A stretch of 64,000 nt of DNA from Caccoplasma_A sp045587545 (GTDB lineage: Bacteria > Bacteroidota > Bacteroidia > Bacteroidales > G3-4614): positions 1-64,000 of the forward strand of contig JAZNCN010000015.1 in NCBI GenBank assembly GCA_045587545.1, read 5' to 3'. Positions 7,193-16,847 of this stretch are shown in pieces. The notes beneath the pieces are model-generated. The model did not search any database. It saw nothing but the letters and a program-made list of their open reading frames with translations, and was not told the origin of the DNA. The first letter of the stretch is position 1, and each line of letters begins with the position of its first letter. A program made the translations under genes and the position numbers.

Positions 7193-7686
7193 GATATATA
7201 AAAAGAGCGCTTGTTCTTATATTGAGTACTGTAATATTCTCCTCATGTGGCGATACTTATTGCGATGAGAGTGGAAGTGGAATGCCTTTAGTTGGAGTGT
7301 ATGCAATGGGAGTTCCTCCCGTTGAAGCCCAAATGGATTCAGTAACTATATATGGGGTAGGGCAGGCAACCGATTCTATCCTATATAATAATGCATCAGC
7401 CATTTCCTCTTTTTATACTCCATTAAATATAATGAAGGATAGTGTAAAGTATGTTATTCAATATGAAAGTAAACTCGTAGGAGAGACTGCAAAGCGTGAT
7501 ACGTTAACGTATGTGTATCGTAAACAATTAACTTTTGAGAAACAAGAGTGTGGAGCAACCTATGCTTTCATTATCGATAAATTTTCATATACGACCCATT
7601 CGTTGGTATATGCAGAGCTTGTAACTCCCGAGGTAGATAATCTTTCATCACAAACGGTAAAAATATATTATGAGACGAAAAATTAG
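7177..7686 (+). CDS. DUF6452-like lipoprotein
   Basis: 169 residues. The N-terminus is basic (MVRRLRYIKR), then hydrophobic, with a lipobox ending TVIFSSC at about Cys25, so it should be a lipid-anchored envelope protein. The remainder is beta-rich. Together with the next gene it matches the DUF6452-DUF6048 pair seen in Bacteroidales; function is unknown. It overlaps both neighbours (16 and 17 nt), a sign of tight coupling. Confidence 0.7.
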   Translation: MVRRLRYIKRALVLILSTVIFSSCGDTYCDESGSGMPLVGVYAMGVPPVEAQMDSVTIYGVGQATDSILYNNASAISSFYTPLNIMKDSVKYVIQYESKLVGETAKRDTLTYVYRKQLTFEKQECGATYAFIIDKFSYTTHSLVYAELVTPEVDNLSSQTVKIYYETKN

Positions 7687-8386
7687 AATATTATTAATAT
7701 TGTTTGTGATGCTTCCTTTGACAATAGAGGCAAAGAAGAGCATTATTGTAACCGAACAAGGAGATACCGTAAAATATATGTATCCCAAATATAATGGGAT
7801 AACCATCGGTGCCGATTTGCTTTCGCCAATAGCAAATATGGTTGGACAAAAATATGGTAATTATGAACTAAGTATTGATGCTGCATTTTATAATAGATTT
7901 TTCCCCGTATATGAATTTGGAGTTTCATATGCCGATTATACGCCAGATGGTTCAAATTATACCTACAAATTATATCCCTCATTTTATAATAGAGTAGGTT
8001 TGAACTATAATATAATTTATAATAAAAATGTTCCGGGTATATTTTATGTGGGTTTGAGATATGGATTTTCATTCGCAAAATATGAACTTACAAATATTTC
8101 AGTATCATCACCATATTGGGAAGTAGAACAAACAGGATTGTCAATTCCTAAATCAACCTCTGTAGCTCATTGGGGAGAGTTGCTTCTTGGGTTGAGAGTT
8201 AAGTTATACAAAGGATTGATGATGGGTTGGGCTGTGCGTTGCAAATTTGTATTTGCCGATTCTCAAAAAGGAGATGCAAGACAGTGGATTGTGCCCGGAT
8301 TTGGGAAAAGAAACAGCCCGTTAGGAGTTTCGTTTACAATTAATTACAGATTTGCTCCAAAACAAAAATTAAATATTAGACTATGA
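7670..8386 (+). CDS. DUF6048-like outer-membrane beta-barrel protein
   Basis: 238 residues with an N-terminal signal peptide (MRRKIRILLILFVMLPLTIEA) and alternating aromatic/hydrophobic strands throughout (for example GLNYNIIYNKNVPG, GLRYGFSFAKYEL, GVSFTINYRF), consistent with a small outer-membrane barrel. It overlaps the DUF6452-like gene by 17 nt and the next gene by 4 nt. The DUF number is a recognition-based call; the barrel prediction comes from the sequence. Confidence 0.7.
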   Translation: MRRKIRILLILFVMLPLTIEAKKSIIVTEQGDTVKYMYPKYNGITIGADLLSPIANMVGQKYGNYELSIDAAFYNRFFPVYEFGVSYADYTPDGSNYTYKLYPSFYNRVGLNYNIIYNKNVPGIFYVGLRYGFSFAKYELTNISVSSPYWEVEQTGLSIPKSTSVAHWGELLLGLRVKLYKGLMMGWAVRCKFVFADSQKGDARQWIVPGFGKRNSPLGVSFTINYRFAPKQKLNIRL

Positions 8387-9225
8387 AATGCTCTCTTATA
8401 ATATCGGTATATAATGATATAAAAACATTATCTTTAATCTTTGAGGCATTGAAAATACAAACTGAAAAAGATTTTGAGGTATTGATTGCCGACGATGGTT
8501 CAGGGAAAGAGTTTGTAGATAAAGTAAAAGAATTAGTAGCAGAAGCGCCATTTAAAACACTGCATATATGGCATGAAGATAAAGGTTGGAGAAAAGAGAT
8601 AATCCTAAACAGGGCAATTGAGGCATCTTCAACAGAGTATCTTATATTTATTGACGGAGATTGTATCCCTCATAAAAAATTTATAGCAGAGCATTTAAAG
8701 TTTGCCTCATACGGAAAAGTAGTGGCAGGTCGTAGAGTTATGTTGTCGCAGAAATTAACAGAAGCTATAACACCAGAACTTATAGCCTCAGGTAAGATGC
8801 ATTCATATATTTTACCCCGTATATTGTGGGCTGGATTAAAAAGGGAAGTACGTCATGCCGAGGAGGCAATACGTCTTACAAATGGTTTTTTGCGACATTT
8901 CTTTTTAGAGGAACGATGGGAGGATCTATTAGGGTGTAATTTTTCTATCTATAAAGATGATTTACTTGAAATAAATGGCTTTGATGAACGTTTTTCCGCT
9001 CCTTCAATAGGAGAGGATACCGATATTGAAGCACGACTGAACAGAATAGGTATATATGCTAAGGTTGAGCGACATTTACTTACAGTTTATCATAAATATC
9101 ATAAATTAAACCACTCTGGAGCTGAGAATAATATTAAATTTTTTAACGAGAATAACAAAAATAATACAACATGGACACCCTATGGAATAGTTAAAGGTGA
9201 TGCGCCCAAAAGGGAAGATGATTAA
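8383..9225 (+). CDS. GT2 glycosyltransferase
   Basis: 280 residues. GT-A fold: SLIISVYNDIKTL at the start, IADDGS near residue 40, FIDGDCIPH near residue 88 as the DxD-like metal site, and a galactosyltransferase-type C-terminal part with GFDERFSAPSIGEDTDIE. There are no membrane helices. It is likely involved in cell-surface polysaccharide or glycan assembly. It starts within the stop of the preceding gene (ATGA) and is the last gene before a terminator. Confidence 0.88.
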   Translation: MKCSLIISVYNDIKTLSLIFEALKIQTEKDFEVLIADDGSGKEFVDKVKELVAEAPFKTLHIWHEDKGWRKEIILNRAIEASSTEYLIFIDGDCIPHKKFIAEHLKFASYGKVVAGRRVMLSQKLTEAITPELIASGKMHSYILPRILWAGLKREVRHAEEAIRLTNGFLRHFFLEERWEDLLGCNFSIYKDDLLEINGFDERFSAPSIGEDTDIEARLNRIGIYAKVERHLLTVYHKYHKLNHSGAENNIKFFNENNKNNTTWTPYGIVKGDAPKREDD

Positions 9226-9252
9226 AATTTTAAGTGTGAATATTATAATTAG

Positions 9253-9290
9253 GAGGTATTTAGATGATTATCAGATACCTCTTTTTGTTT
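9253..9290 (+). terminator. Intrinsic terminator after the 5154-9225 operon
   Basis: GAGGTAT (9253-9259) pairs with ATACCTC (9275-9281), followed by TTTTTG. The rest of 9226-9527 holds the nuo promoter below and an approximately 120-nt leader without a gene. Confidence 0.75.
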
Positions 9291-9368
9291 GTTATCAAAC
9301 CTGTTTTTAATATGTGAAAAAAAGATTAAAAAAAGATTTTTTTCTCTTCAAAAAGAGTAGTGTAAAAA

Positions 9369-9400
9369 TTTGTAATTAAAATCATATTTTATTACTTTTG
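9369..9400 (+). promoter_or_regulatory. Promoter of the nuo-atp-nuo operon
   Basis: TTTG (9369-9372), 20-nt spacer, TACTTTTG (9393-9400): a perfect match to the Bacteroidota promoter. The predicted 5' leader of about 120 nt before nuoA is rich in short inverted repeats. No other promoter of this quality was seen by eye inside the operon. Confidence 0.8.
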
Positions 9401-9527
9401 CAAAGTGTATATGGCAAAACTGTGCTTTTTTGAGAGGGTCTGAGTGTCAAAATGGCAATGATTGCGTTCAAAATGTAGCAAAATGCAACAAATGATTAAA
9501 AATATAAAGTAAAAATTATATACAAGT

Positions 9528-9881
9528 ATGAGCAATCTATCATTATTAGTAGTTGTCTTCCTTACGGGAATTTCGCTTGTGGCAGCAGCTATTGCTATGG
9601 CAAAGTTGTTGGCACCACGAACTTTTAATCCGCAAAAGGGAGAGCCTTATGAGTGCGGTATTCCTACTCGAGGAGGTTCATGGATGCAATTCAGAGTAGG
9701 ATATTATCTGTTTGCTATCCTTTTCTTGATGTTTGATGTTGAAACAGTATTTTTGTTCCCATGGGCTGTTTTAGTTAGAGATTTAGGTGCTTCAGCATTA
9801 GTAAGTGTCTCATTCTTTTTTGGAGTGCTTGTTTTAGGTTTAGCTTACGCTTGGAAGAAAGGAGCTTTGGAATGGAAGTAA
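9528..9881 (+). CDS. nuoA: NADH-quinone oxidoreductase subunit A
   Basis: 117 residues with three membrane helices (about 3-25, 59-80, 87-108). It carries the NuoA hallmarks YECGIPTRGG and FLMFDVETVFLFPWAV with the conserved acidic residues in helix 2. It is part of the membrane arm near the quinone site. It opens the long energy operon and overlaps nuoB by 10 nt. Confidence 0.95.
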   Translation: MSNLSLLVVVFLTGISLVAAAIAMAKLLAPRTFNPQKGEPYECGIPTRGGSWMQFRVGYYLFAILFLMFDVETVFLFPWAVLVRDLGASALVSVSFFFGVLVLGLAYAWKKGALEWK

Positions 9882-10459
9882 AAGTTGATTTAAAGTCAAT
9901 GAAGCATGAAAACTTCAAAGACAATGAATATATTGAGCAATTAGTAAAAGAGTTGCGAGAAGGAGGAACAAATGTAATAGTGGGAGTCCTTGATGATATG
10001 ATAAATTGGGGACGCTCAAACTCTCTATGGCCGTTGACATTTGCCACCAGTTGTTGCGGAATAGAGTTTATGTCGGTAGGTGCCGCGTCCAATGATATGG
10101 CACGATTTGGGTTCGAGGTAACCCGTGCCAGTCCGCGTCAAGCTGACTTTATAATGGTGGCAGGAACTATCGTTCACAAAATGGCTCCGGTTTTGAAGCG
10201 TTTATACGACCAAATGGCATCGCCAAAATATGTTATAGCAGTAGGAGGCTGTGCCGTTTCGGGAGGACCATTCAAAAATTCATATCATGTTGTAAAAGGA
10301 GTCAATGAGATAATCCCCGTTGATGTATATATCCCCGGTTGTCCTCCACGTCCCGAGGCTATGCTTTACGGAATGATGCAGTTACAAAGAAAAGTAAAAG
10401 TTGAGCGATTCTTTGGTGATGTTAATAAAAAAGAGAAAAGACCTGAACAAGAAAAATAG
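9872..10459 (+). CDS. nuoB: NADH-quinone oxidoreductase subunit B
   Basis: 195 residues from the ATG at 9872, which has AAAGGAG upstream; a longer reading from a TTG at 9851 is less likely. The N2 [4Fe-4S] ligands are Cys61, Cys62 (TSCCGIEF), Cys127 (GGCAVSGG) and Cys157 (PGCPPRPE). NuoB passes electrons to quinone. Translation is likely coupled to nuoA through the 10-nt overlap. Confidence 0.95.
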   Translation: MEVKVDLKSMKHENFKDNEYIEQLVKELREGGTNVIVGVLDDMINWGRSNSLWPLTFATSCCGIEFMSVGAASNDMARFGFEVTRASPRQADFIMVAGTIVHKMAPVLKRLYDQMASPKYVIAVGGCAVSGGPFKNSYHVVKGVNEIIPVDVYIPGCPPRPEAMLYGMMQLQRKVKVERFFGDVNKKEKRPEQEK

Positions 10460-10464
10460 TATCT

Positions 10465-12087
10465 ATGTCAAATATACAAGATAAAATAAAAGCATTAGTG
10501 CCTGAGGTAACCGTTGAAGAGAACGGGCTTTCAATGGTGGTAGTTCCATCAGAAAAAATGCCTCAAGTAGCAGCCTATTTAAGTGAAAAGGAGTCTTTTG
10601 ATTCATTAGTTGCCTTAGTTGGAAACGATTGGGGAGAATCGCTCGGAGTTGTATATATAATAGACTCTACAAAAACAGGAGAGAGAGTTGTGCTTAAAAC
10701 ATCAACTACCGATAAAGAGAATCCTATGTTGCATAGCGTGGCAGGAATTTGGAAATCGGCAGATTTGAATGAGCGCGAAGTATATGATTTTTACGGAATA
10801 CGTTTTATCGGACACCCCGATATGAGACGTATTTTCTTGCGTGAAGATTGGAAAGGATATCCTTTAAGAAAAGATTATGATGCATCACCCGATGTAAATC
10901 CTGTTCCGGTAACAAATGAGTATAATTCAGATACTACAATATCGTTGCAACAACAACCCGATGGAACTATTGTAGAGGAAGAGAGAACAATTTTTGCGCC
11001 TGAAGATTATGTAGTAAATATAGGTCCTCAACACCCCGCGACACACGGAGTAATGCGTTTCCGTACAGCTATTGAGGGAGAGACAATCAAAAAAATAGAT
11101 CCCATATGTGGATATATACACCGTGGTATTGAAAAACTTGCAGAAGGATTAACATATCCCCAAACACTTCATTTCACAGACCGTCTTGATTATTTATCAG
11201 CACATCAAAATCGTCATGCATTATGTATGTGTATTGAGGAAGCAATGGGAATTGAAGTTCCTGAAAGAGCAAAATACATACGAACCATAATGGACGAGTT
11301 ATCAAGAATAGGATCTCACCTTCTATTGTATTCAACTCTATGTATGGACTTAGGTTCAATTACTGCCTTTATATATGGTTTCCGCGATAGAGATAAAGTC
11401 CTTGATATTTTTGATGATACTTGTGGAGGTCGTCTTATAATGAATTATAACAAAATTGGAGGAGTTATGGCAGATATTCACCCTGATTTTGTTGCAAAAG
11501 TTAAACAGTTTATCAAATATATGCCTAAAGGATTAGAGGAGTATCATGCACTCTTCTCTGGTAATATTATTGCTCGCAACCGTATGGAAGGTGTTGGAGT
11601 ATTATCTCGCGAGGACGCAATAAATTATGGAATTTTTGGACCAACAGGTCGTGCTTCAGGTTGGGCTAACGACGTTCGTAAATTAGAACCATACGGAGTA
11701 TATGATAAAGTTGATTTTGAACAAGTAGTATTGACCGAAGGAGATACATACGCTCGTTATATGATAAGATTGAAAGAGATAGAACAATCAATGCATATCA
11801 TAGAGCAACTTATTGATAATATCCCCGAAGGAGATTATGCCGTAAAAACAAAACCAATAATAAAACTACCCGAAGGAAACTTCTTCAAACGAGTTGAAGG
11901 TTCTCGAGGCGCGTTTGGCGTATATATTGAAAGTAAAGGAGATAAAACACCGTACCGTATGAAGTTTGTAACTCAAGGTTTGAATCTCATAGGTGCTGTA
12001 GATCATATTACTCGTGATCAAAAAATTGCCGACCTTATAGCAATTGGAGGTTCTCTTGATTATGTTATACCTGATATTGATAGATAA
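10465..12087 (+). CDS. nuoCD: NADH-quinone oxidoreductase fused subunits C and D
   Basis: 540 residues. Residues 1 to about 160 are the NuoC (30-kDa) domain, ending in the EREVYDFYGIRFIGHPDMRRIFL signature region. From about 185 on is NuoD (49-kDa), with the NIGPQHPATHGVMR motif and quinone-site histidines. Fusion of C and D is the usual state in Bacteroidota. It lies 5 nt after nuoB and 20 nt before nuoH. Confidence 0.95.
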   Translation: MSNIQDKIKALVPEVTVEENGLSMVVVPSEKMPQVAAYLSEKESFDSLVALVGNDWGESLGVVYIIDSTKTGERVVLKTSTTDKENPMLHSVAGIWKSADLNEREVYDFYGIRFIGHPDMRRIFLREDWKGYPLRKDYDASPDVNPVPVTNEYNSDTTISLQQQPDGTIVEEERTIFAPEDYVVNIGPQHPATHGVMRFRTAIEGETIKKIDPICGYIHRGIEKLAEGLTYPQTLHFTDRLDYLSAHQNRHALCMCIEEAMGIEVPERAKYIRTIMDELSRIGSHLLLYSTLCMDLGSITAFIYGFRDRDKVLDIFDDTCGGRLIMNYNKIGGVMADIHPDFVAKVKQFIKYMPKGLEEYHALFSGNIIARNRMEGVGVLSREDAINYGIFGPTGRASGWANDVRKLEPYGVYDKVDFEQVVLTEGDTYARYMIRLKEIEQSMHIIEQLIDNIPEGDYAVKTKPIIKLPEGNFFKRVEGSRGAFGVYIESKGDKTPYRMKFVTQGLNLIGAVDHITRDQKIADLIAIGGSLDYVIPDIDR

Positions 12088-12107
12088 AAAAAGAAAAATA
12101 TTACATT

Positions 12108-13184
12108 ATGTTTGATTTTTCAGCCATAACAATTTGGATAGACCAACTGTTACGTAGCGTAATGGCTCCGTGGGCAGTAGTATTAGTAGAAGGCGTTATA
12201 ATAGGCGTGGTTCTATTACTTCTTTATGCTTTAATAGCATTGGCATTAATATATGCCGAGCGTAAAATTTGTGCATTTTTCCAATGTCGTTACGGACCAA
12301 ATCGTGTAGGTCCCTTAGGTTTGTTACAACCTATAGCAGATATGTTAAAAATGTTGATAAAAGAGATTATATCAGTAGATAAGAGTGACAAATTCTTATA
12401 CGGATTAGCTCCATTCCTTGTAATCCTTTCATCAATGCTTACATTCGGATGTATGCCATTCGGAAAAGGTTTGTTGACACTTGATTTTAATATTGGAGTA
12501 TTCTTCATAATGGCGGTATCATCAATAGGAGTATTGGGAATATTGCTTGCAGGTTGGTCAAGTAACAACAAATTTACACTTATTGGAGCAATGCGAAGCG
12601 GAGCTCAAATGATAAGTTATGAGTTATCAATAGGGTTGTCAATATTATCAGTGGTTGTATATGCAGGAACAATGCAAACTTCGCAAATAATTGCAGCACA
12701 AGAGAATGCATGGTTTATATTCACAGGACACATTCCTATGTGGATTGCATTTATCATATACTTGATAGCCGGAACCGCCGAAACAAATCGTGGGCCCTTC
12801 GACCTTCCGGAAGCAGAGTCTGAGTTGACAGCAGGATACCATACAGAGTATTCAGGAATGCACTTTGGATTCTACTACCTTGCAGAGTATCTAAATATGT
12901 TTATTGTATCAGGAATCGCATCATTGCTATTCTTGGGAGGGTGGATGCCTCTTCATATCCCTGGCTGGGAAGCATTCAATAACATAATGAACTATATACC
13001 TTCAGTAATATGGTTCTTCGGAAAAACTGCAATTATAATGTTCATAATAATGTGGTTTAAATGGACATTCCCACGTTTGAGAATTGACCAATTGATAAAA
13101 TTTGAGTGGAAATATCTTTTGCCCATAGGATTATTCAATTTGTTATTGGTAACAATAATGGTTGTTATGGGTTGGCACTTTTAA
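12108..13184 (+). CDS. nuoH: NADH-quinone oxidoreductase subunit H
   Basis: 358 residues, about eight membrane helices. It shows the NuoH signatures YAERKICAFFQCRYGPNRVGP (first 20 residues quoted loosely) and AGTAETNRGPFDLPEAESEL. It bridges the quinone chamber to the membrane arm. The usual next gene would be nuoI; instead atpD starts 30 nt downstream and nuoI appears only after the complete atp cluster. Confidence 0.95.
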   Translation: MFDFSAITIWIDQLLRSVMAPWAVVLVEGVIIGVVLLLLYALIALALIYAERKICAFFQCRYGPNRVGPLGLLQPIADMLKMLIKEIISVDKSDKFLYGLAPFLVILSSMLTFGCMPFGKGLLTLDFNIGVFFIMAVSSIGVLGILLAGWSSNNKFTLIGAMRSGAQMISYELSIGLSILSVVVYAGTMQTSQIIAAQENAWFIFTGHIPMWIAFIIYLIAGTAETNRGPFDLPEAESELTAGYHTEYSGMHFGFYYLAEYLNMFIVSGIASLLFLGGWMPLHIPGWEAFNNIMNYIPSVIWFFGKTAIIMFIIMWFKWTFPRLRIDQLIKFEWKYLLPIGLFNLLLVTIMVVMGWHF

Positions 13185-13214
13185 TAGATAAATAAGGAAA
13201 AACAATAATATAAT

Positions 13215-14723
13215 ATGAAAGACGAATTTGGATATATTGCTCAGGTAATCGGTCCCGTAGTCGATGTAACATTTGACGTAGAAAAGAGCGAGTTACCATC
13301 AATATACACAGCATTAAAAGTAAAGCGAGAAGGTAACACCGATTTGTTGCTTGAAGTAGAGCAGCACATAGGTGAAAATACAGTGCGTTGTGTGGCAATG
13401 GATACCACAGACGGATTGGAGAGAGGAATAAAAGTAGAAAATCTTCGTCGCCCTCTTTCAATGCCTATGGGAACTCAGGTAAAAGGACGCCTTTTAAATG
13501 TAATGGGAGATGCAATTGACCACCTTGCACCATTAAAATATGAAGAGACAGTGCCCATTCACCGTCCCGCACCCAAATTCGAGGACTTATCAATAGGCTC
13601 AGAGTTCCTTTTTACAGGAATTAAGGTTATTGACCTTCTTGAACCATATAGTAAAGGAGGAAAAATTGGTTTGTTCGGTGGAGCAGGAGTAGGAAAAACA
13701 GTGCTCATCATGGAGATGATTAATAACATTGCAAAAGGTCATGATGGATTTTCTGTATTTGCCGGAGTAGGAGAGAGAACTCGTGAAGGTAACGACCTCT
13801 TACGTGAGATGTTAGAATCAGGCGTTATCAAATATGGAGAGGAGTTCATGAAAGAGATGGAAAAAGGCAACTGGGACGTATCAAAAGTTGATATGAAAGA
13901 GTTGGAGAAATCTCAAGCAACACTTGTTTTCGGACAAATGAACGAGCCTCCAGGAGCACGTCTTCGCGTTGCCCTATCAGGATTGACAGTAGCAGAGCAA
14001 TTCCGTGATTCAGATGGCGGAGGTAAAGAGGTATTGCTATTTATTGATAACATTTTCCGTTTTACACAAGCCGGATCAGAGGTATCTGCATTGTTGGGTC
14101 GAATGCCTTCAGCCGTAGGATATCAACCAACACTTGCTTCAGAGATGGGTATTCTCCAAGAGCGTATCACATCAACAAAATCAGGTTCAATAACATCAGT
14201 GCAAGCAATCTATGTCCCTGCTGATGACTTGACTGACCCTGCACCTGCAACAACTTTCAGTTTCCTTGATGCAACAACAGTATTAAGTCGTAAAATATCT
14301 GAGTTAGGTATCTATCCCGCTGTTGATCCATTGGAATCAACTTCACGAATACTTGATCCTTTAATTGTAGGAGAAGAGCACTATAATACAGCGCAAGCAG
14401 TAAAGCAACTATTGCAAAAATACAACGATTTGCAAGATGTAATTGCAATTATGGGAGTTGATGAACTTTCAGAAGAAGATAAATTAGTTGTTTCACGAGC
14501 TCGTAGAGCACAACGCTTCTTATCTCAACCATTCCATGTAGCAGAGCAATTTACAGGATTACCCGGAGTAATGGTGCCCCTTGAAGAGACAATACGCGGA
14601 TTTAAGATGATACTTGCAGGAGAAGTTGATAAATATCCTGAGCAAGCATTTCTTAACGTAGGAACTATTGACGAAGCAATAGCCAAAGGAGAGAAGATGC
14701 TACAAGAAGCAGAAAATAAATAG
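13215..14723 (+). CDS. atpD: F1 ATP synthase subunit beta
   Basis: 502 residues. Walker A GGAGVGKT at 155-162, GERTREGNDL, Walker B VLLFIDNIFRF and the DELSEEDK/DELSE motif near the C-terminus. An extra stretch of about 25 residues near 195-225 (KYGEEFMKEMEKGNWDVSK) is typical of the Bacteroidota beta subunit. It carries the catalytic sites. It is the first gene of an atp block placed between nuoH and nuoI. Confidence 0.97.
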   Translation: MKDEFGYIAQVIGPVVDVTFDVEKSELPSIYTALKVKREGNTDLLLEVEQHIGENTVRCVAMDTTDGLERGIKVENLRRPLSMPMGTQVKGRLLNVMGDAIDHLAPLKYEETVPIHRPAPKFEDLSIGSEFLFTGIKVIDLLEPYSKGGKIGLFGGAGVGKTVLIMEMINNIAKGHDGFSVFAGVGERTREGNDLLREMLESGVIKYGEEFMKEMEKGNWDVSKVDMKELEKSQATLVFGQMNEPPGARLRVALSGLTVAEQFRDSDGGGKEVLLFIDNIFRFTQAGSEVSALLGRMPSAVGYQPTLASEMGILQERITSTKSGSITSVQAIYVPADDLTDPAPATTFSFLDATTVLSRKISELGIYPAVDPLESTSRILDPLIVGEEHYNTAQAVKQLLQKYNDLQDVIAIMGVDELSEEDKLVVSRARRAQRFLSQPFHVAEQFTGLPGVMVPLEETIRGFKMILAGEVDKYPEQAFLNVGTIDEAIAKGEKMLQEAENK

Positions 14724-14734
14724 CAAAAACAACA

Positions 14735-14968
14735 ATGAAACTCCAAATAATATCAACAGATGGTATAATCTTTGAAGGAGAGGCAACAAAAGTGACTCTC
14801 CCCGGAACAGTAGGACCGTTTACTGTTTTGGAGAACCATGCATCTATACTTTCAACATTAACAAAAGGAGAGTTGGAGTATGAGAGTAAAGGTATAGTAG
14901 AGACTGTACAAATAAAAGGAGGATTTGTTGATGTAAATAATAATCAGGTATCAGTATGCCTAAGTTAA
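14735..14968 (+). CDS. atpC: F1 ATP synthase subunit epsilon (short form)
   Basis: 77 residues containing only the N-terminal beta-sandwich domain (ISTDGIIFEGEATKVTLPGT...GPFTVLENHASILSTLTKG). The C-terminal helical hairpin that inhibits ATP hydrolysis in E. coli is absent, as in other Bacteroidota. It couples the gamma stalk to the c-ring. It lies 11 nt after atpD, the beta-epsilon gene order typical of the phylum. Confidence 0.93.
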   Translation: MKLQIISTDGIIFEGEATKVTLPGTVGPFTVLENHASILSTLTKGELEYESKGIVETVQIKGGFVDVNNNQVSVCLS

Positions 14969-14973
14969 ACAAT

Positions 14974-16038
14974 ATGATGTTTAGAAGGTACATATTACTA
15001 TTAGCTATGTTGTTGTCAATATCATTTACAACAGCAACTAAGGCTTCTGCCCACTCAGAAGAGGAGGGAGGATTAAATGTAAAAGAATTGATCTTCCATC
15101 ACCTTTTAGATTCATATGAGTGGGAGTTACCATGTACCCATGTAAAAATACCATTACCAATAATAGTTCGTGATTATCAAGGAGAGTGGCATCTTTTCAG
15201 TTCCTCACGTTTAGCACACGGCGAGGAGTATGAAGGATTTAAAATAACTCATCATGGCGATAATTCAGGCAAAGTCGTAGGCATAAATGCAGAAGGAGAA
15301 GAGTATCGTCCATTAGATTTTTCATTAACAAAGAATGTTACCGAGATTATGTTAGCGGCAATATTGATGCTTCTAATATTTCTCCCAATGGCGCGATGGT
15401 ATAAGAAAAATCCCTATAAGGCTCCACGTAAATTCTTTGGTGGAGTAGAATTATTGATAGAGATGATATACGGAGAAGTTATAAAACCCATATTAGGAAA
15501 AGATGCAAAGAAATTTGCGCCATATCTTTTAACCGTATTTTTCTTTATCTTTATAATAAACCTATTAGGAATGATAACAGTATTCCCCGGTGGAGCTAAC
15601 TTATCGGGAAATATAGCAGTAACCATGGTGTTGGCATTAATGACTTTTTTGGTAATAAACATATTCGGAACAAAACACTATTGGAAAGACCTAATATGGC
15701 CTGAAGTACCAATGTTTATGAAGTGTCCAATACCACTTATGCCTGTGATAGAGATATTTGGAGCATTAACAAAACCTATGGCGCTGATGATTCGTTTGTT
15801 TGCAAATATGATGGGCGGACATATGATAACCCTTGTATTGGTATGTCTCATATTTATATTCTCCGCATTTGGTTTGGCAGTACAGAGCGGAACAGCGGTA
15901 TTCTCAGTAGCATTTGCATTGTTTATGGGAGTATTACACTTGCTTATATGTTTAATTCAAGCATATGTATTTACTATGCTGTCAACCATATTTATAGGAT
16001 TGGCACAAATTCATGAACATAAAGAAGAAAAAAAGTAG
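14974..16038 (+). CDS. atpB: F0 ATP synthase subunit a
   Basis: 354 residues from the ATG at 14974 (an upstream in-frame ATG at 14956 would overlap atpC by 13 nt and gives 360). The start is a signal-peptide-like helix (MFRRYILLLAMLLSISFTT) followed by an approximately 100-residue periplasmic domain before the usual five-helix a-subunit core, an extension typical of Bacteroidota. The essential arginine of the proton path is in MALMIRLFANMMGGH. The gene is 41 nt before atpE. Confidence 0.93.
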   Translation: MMFRRYILLLAMLLSISFTTATKASAHSEEEGGLNVKELIFHHLLDSYEWELPCTHVKIPLPIIVRDYQGEWHLFSSSRLAHGEEYEGFKITHHGDNSGKVVGINAEGEEYRPLDFSLTKNVTEIMLAAILMLLIFLPMARWYKKNPYKAPRKFFGGVELLIEMIYGEVIKPILGKDAKKFAPYLLTVFFFIFIINLLGMITVFPGGANLSGNIAVTMVLALMTFLVINIFGTKHYWKDLIWPEVPMFMKCPIPLMPVIEIFGALTKPMALMIRLFANMMGGHMITLVLVCLIFIFSAFGLAVQSGTAVFSVAFALFMGVLHLLICLIQAYVFTMLSTIFIGLAQIHEHKEEKK

Positions 16039-16079
16039 AAAACAATAAATAGTATTTATCATAAAAAAACAGAAACGTT

Positions 16080-16331
16080 ATGTTAGAAATGATTTTATTA
16101 CAAGCTGCAGCAGCAGGCTTAGCAAAAGTTGGCGCATGTATAGGCGCAAGTATCGTAGCAATTGGAGCAGGATTAGGAATTGGTAAAATTGGAGCTTCAG
16201 CTATGGAGTCTATTGCAAGACAACCAGAGTCTTCAAATGACATTCGTGCAAATATGATTGTAATTGCAGCGCTTATTGAAGGTGTAGCATTGTTCGCAAT
16301 CATTGTATGTCTATTGGCAATATTTATTTAA
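16080..16331 (+). CDS. atpE: F0 ATP synthase subunit c
   Basis: 83 residues, a two-helix hairpin with polar loop ARQPESSNDIR. The ion-binding carboxylate is Glu67 in AALIEGVALF. The residues expected for sodium binding (a Gln in helix 1 and Ser/Thr after the Glu) are absent, so the ring should carry protons. The family is certain; the ion preference is inferred from the residues. Confidence 0.96.
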   Translation: MLEMILLQAAAAGLAKVGACIGASIVAIGAGLGIGKIGASAMESIARQPESSNDIRANMIVIAALIEGVALFAIIVCLLAIFI

Positions 16332-16341
16332 TATAATTAAA

Positions 16342-16839
16342 ATGGAACTGTTTAAACCCGAACTTGGTCTTTCATTTTGGCTATTGGTCGTATTCGTTTT
16401 ACTCTTCATAGTAACAGCCAAGTATGTTTGGCCTGCAATTGTAAAGAGTGTAGATGAGCGCGCTGACCTTATAGACAAAGGAGTGGGTTATGCACAAGAG
16501 GCTAAAAAGCAACTTGAAAATGCAACAGAGAATGCTCAACAATTGATGGTTGAAGCACAGCGTCAACAAATGGAGATTCTAAGAGAAGCCACTCAAATGA
16601 AAAACCGAATAATAGAAGAGGCTCGCAGTGCAGCTACAGCAGAGGCAAAAAAAGTTATGGATGCTGCAGCAATCTCAATAGAGCAAGCCAGAAAGGCCTC
16701 AGAAGAGCAGTTCCGTGCCGAAGTTAGCGGTTTTGCATTGCAGATAGCCGAGAAGCTTGTGCGCAAGGAGCTGTCCGATGACAAAAGTCAGAAGGAGATT
16801 ATTGAAAAGATGTTGGAACAGTTGGAGAAACAAAATTAA
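16342..16839 (+). CDS. atpF: F0 ATP synthase subunit b
   Basis: 165 residues from the ATG at 16342; a longer reading from 16303 would overlap atpE. One N-terminal membrane helix (about 8-29) is followed by a long charged, Ala/Glu/Gln-rich helix (AKKQLENATENAQQLMVEAQ...) that forms the peripheral stalk. It lies 10 nt after atpE and 8 nt before atpH. Confidence 0.95.
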   Translation: MELFKPELGLSFWLLVVFVLLFIVTAKYVWPAIVKSVDERADLIDKGVGYAQEAKKQLENATENAQQLMVEAQRQQMEILREATQMKNRIIEEARSAATAEAKKVMDAAAISIEQARKASEEQFRAEVSGFALQIAEKLVRKELSDDKSQKEIIEKMLEQLEKQN

Positions 16840-16847
16840 ATTAAAAT

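Noticed and set aside
16080..16331. Sodium-type ATP synthase c subunit
   Set aside because: The helix-1 Gln and the Ser/Thr after the carboxylate that bind sodium are missing.
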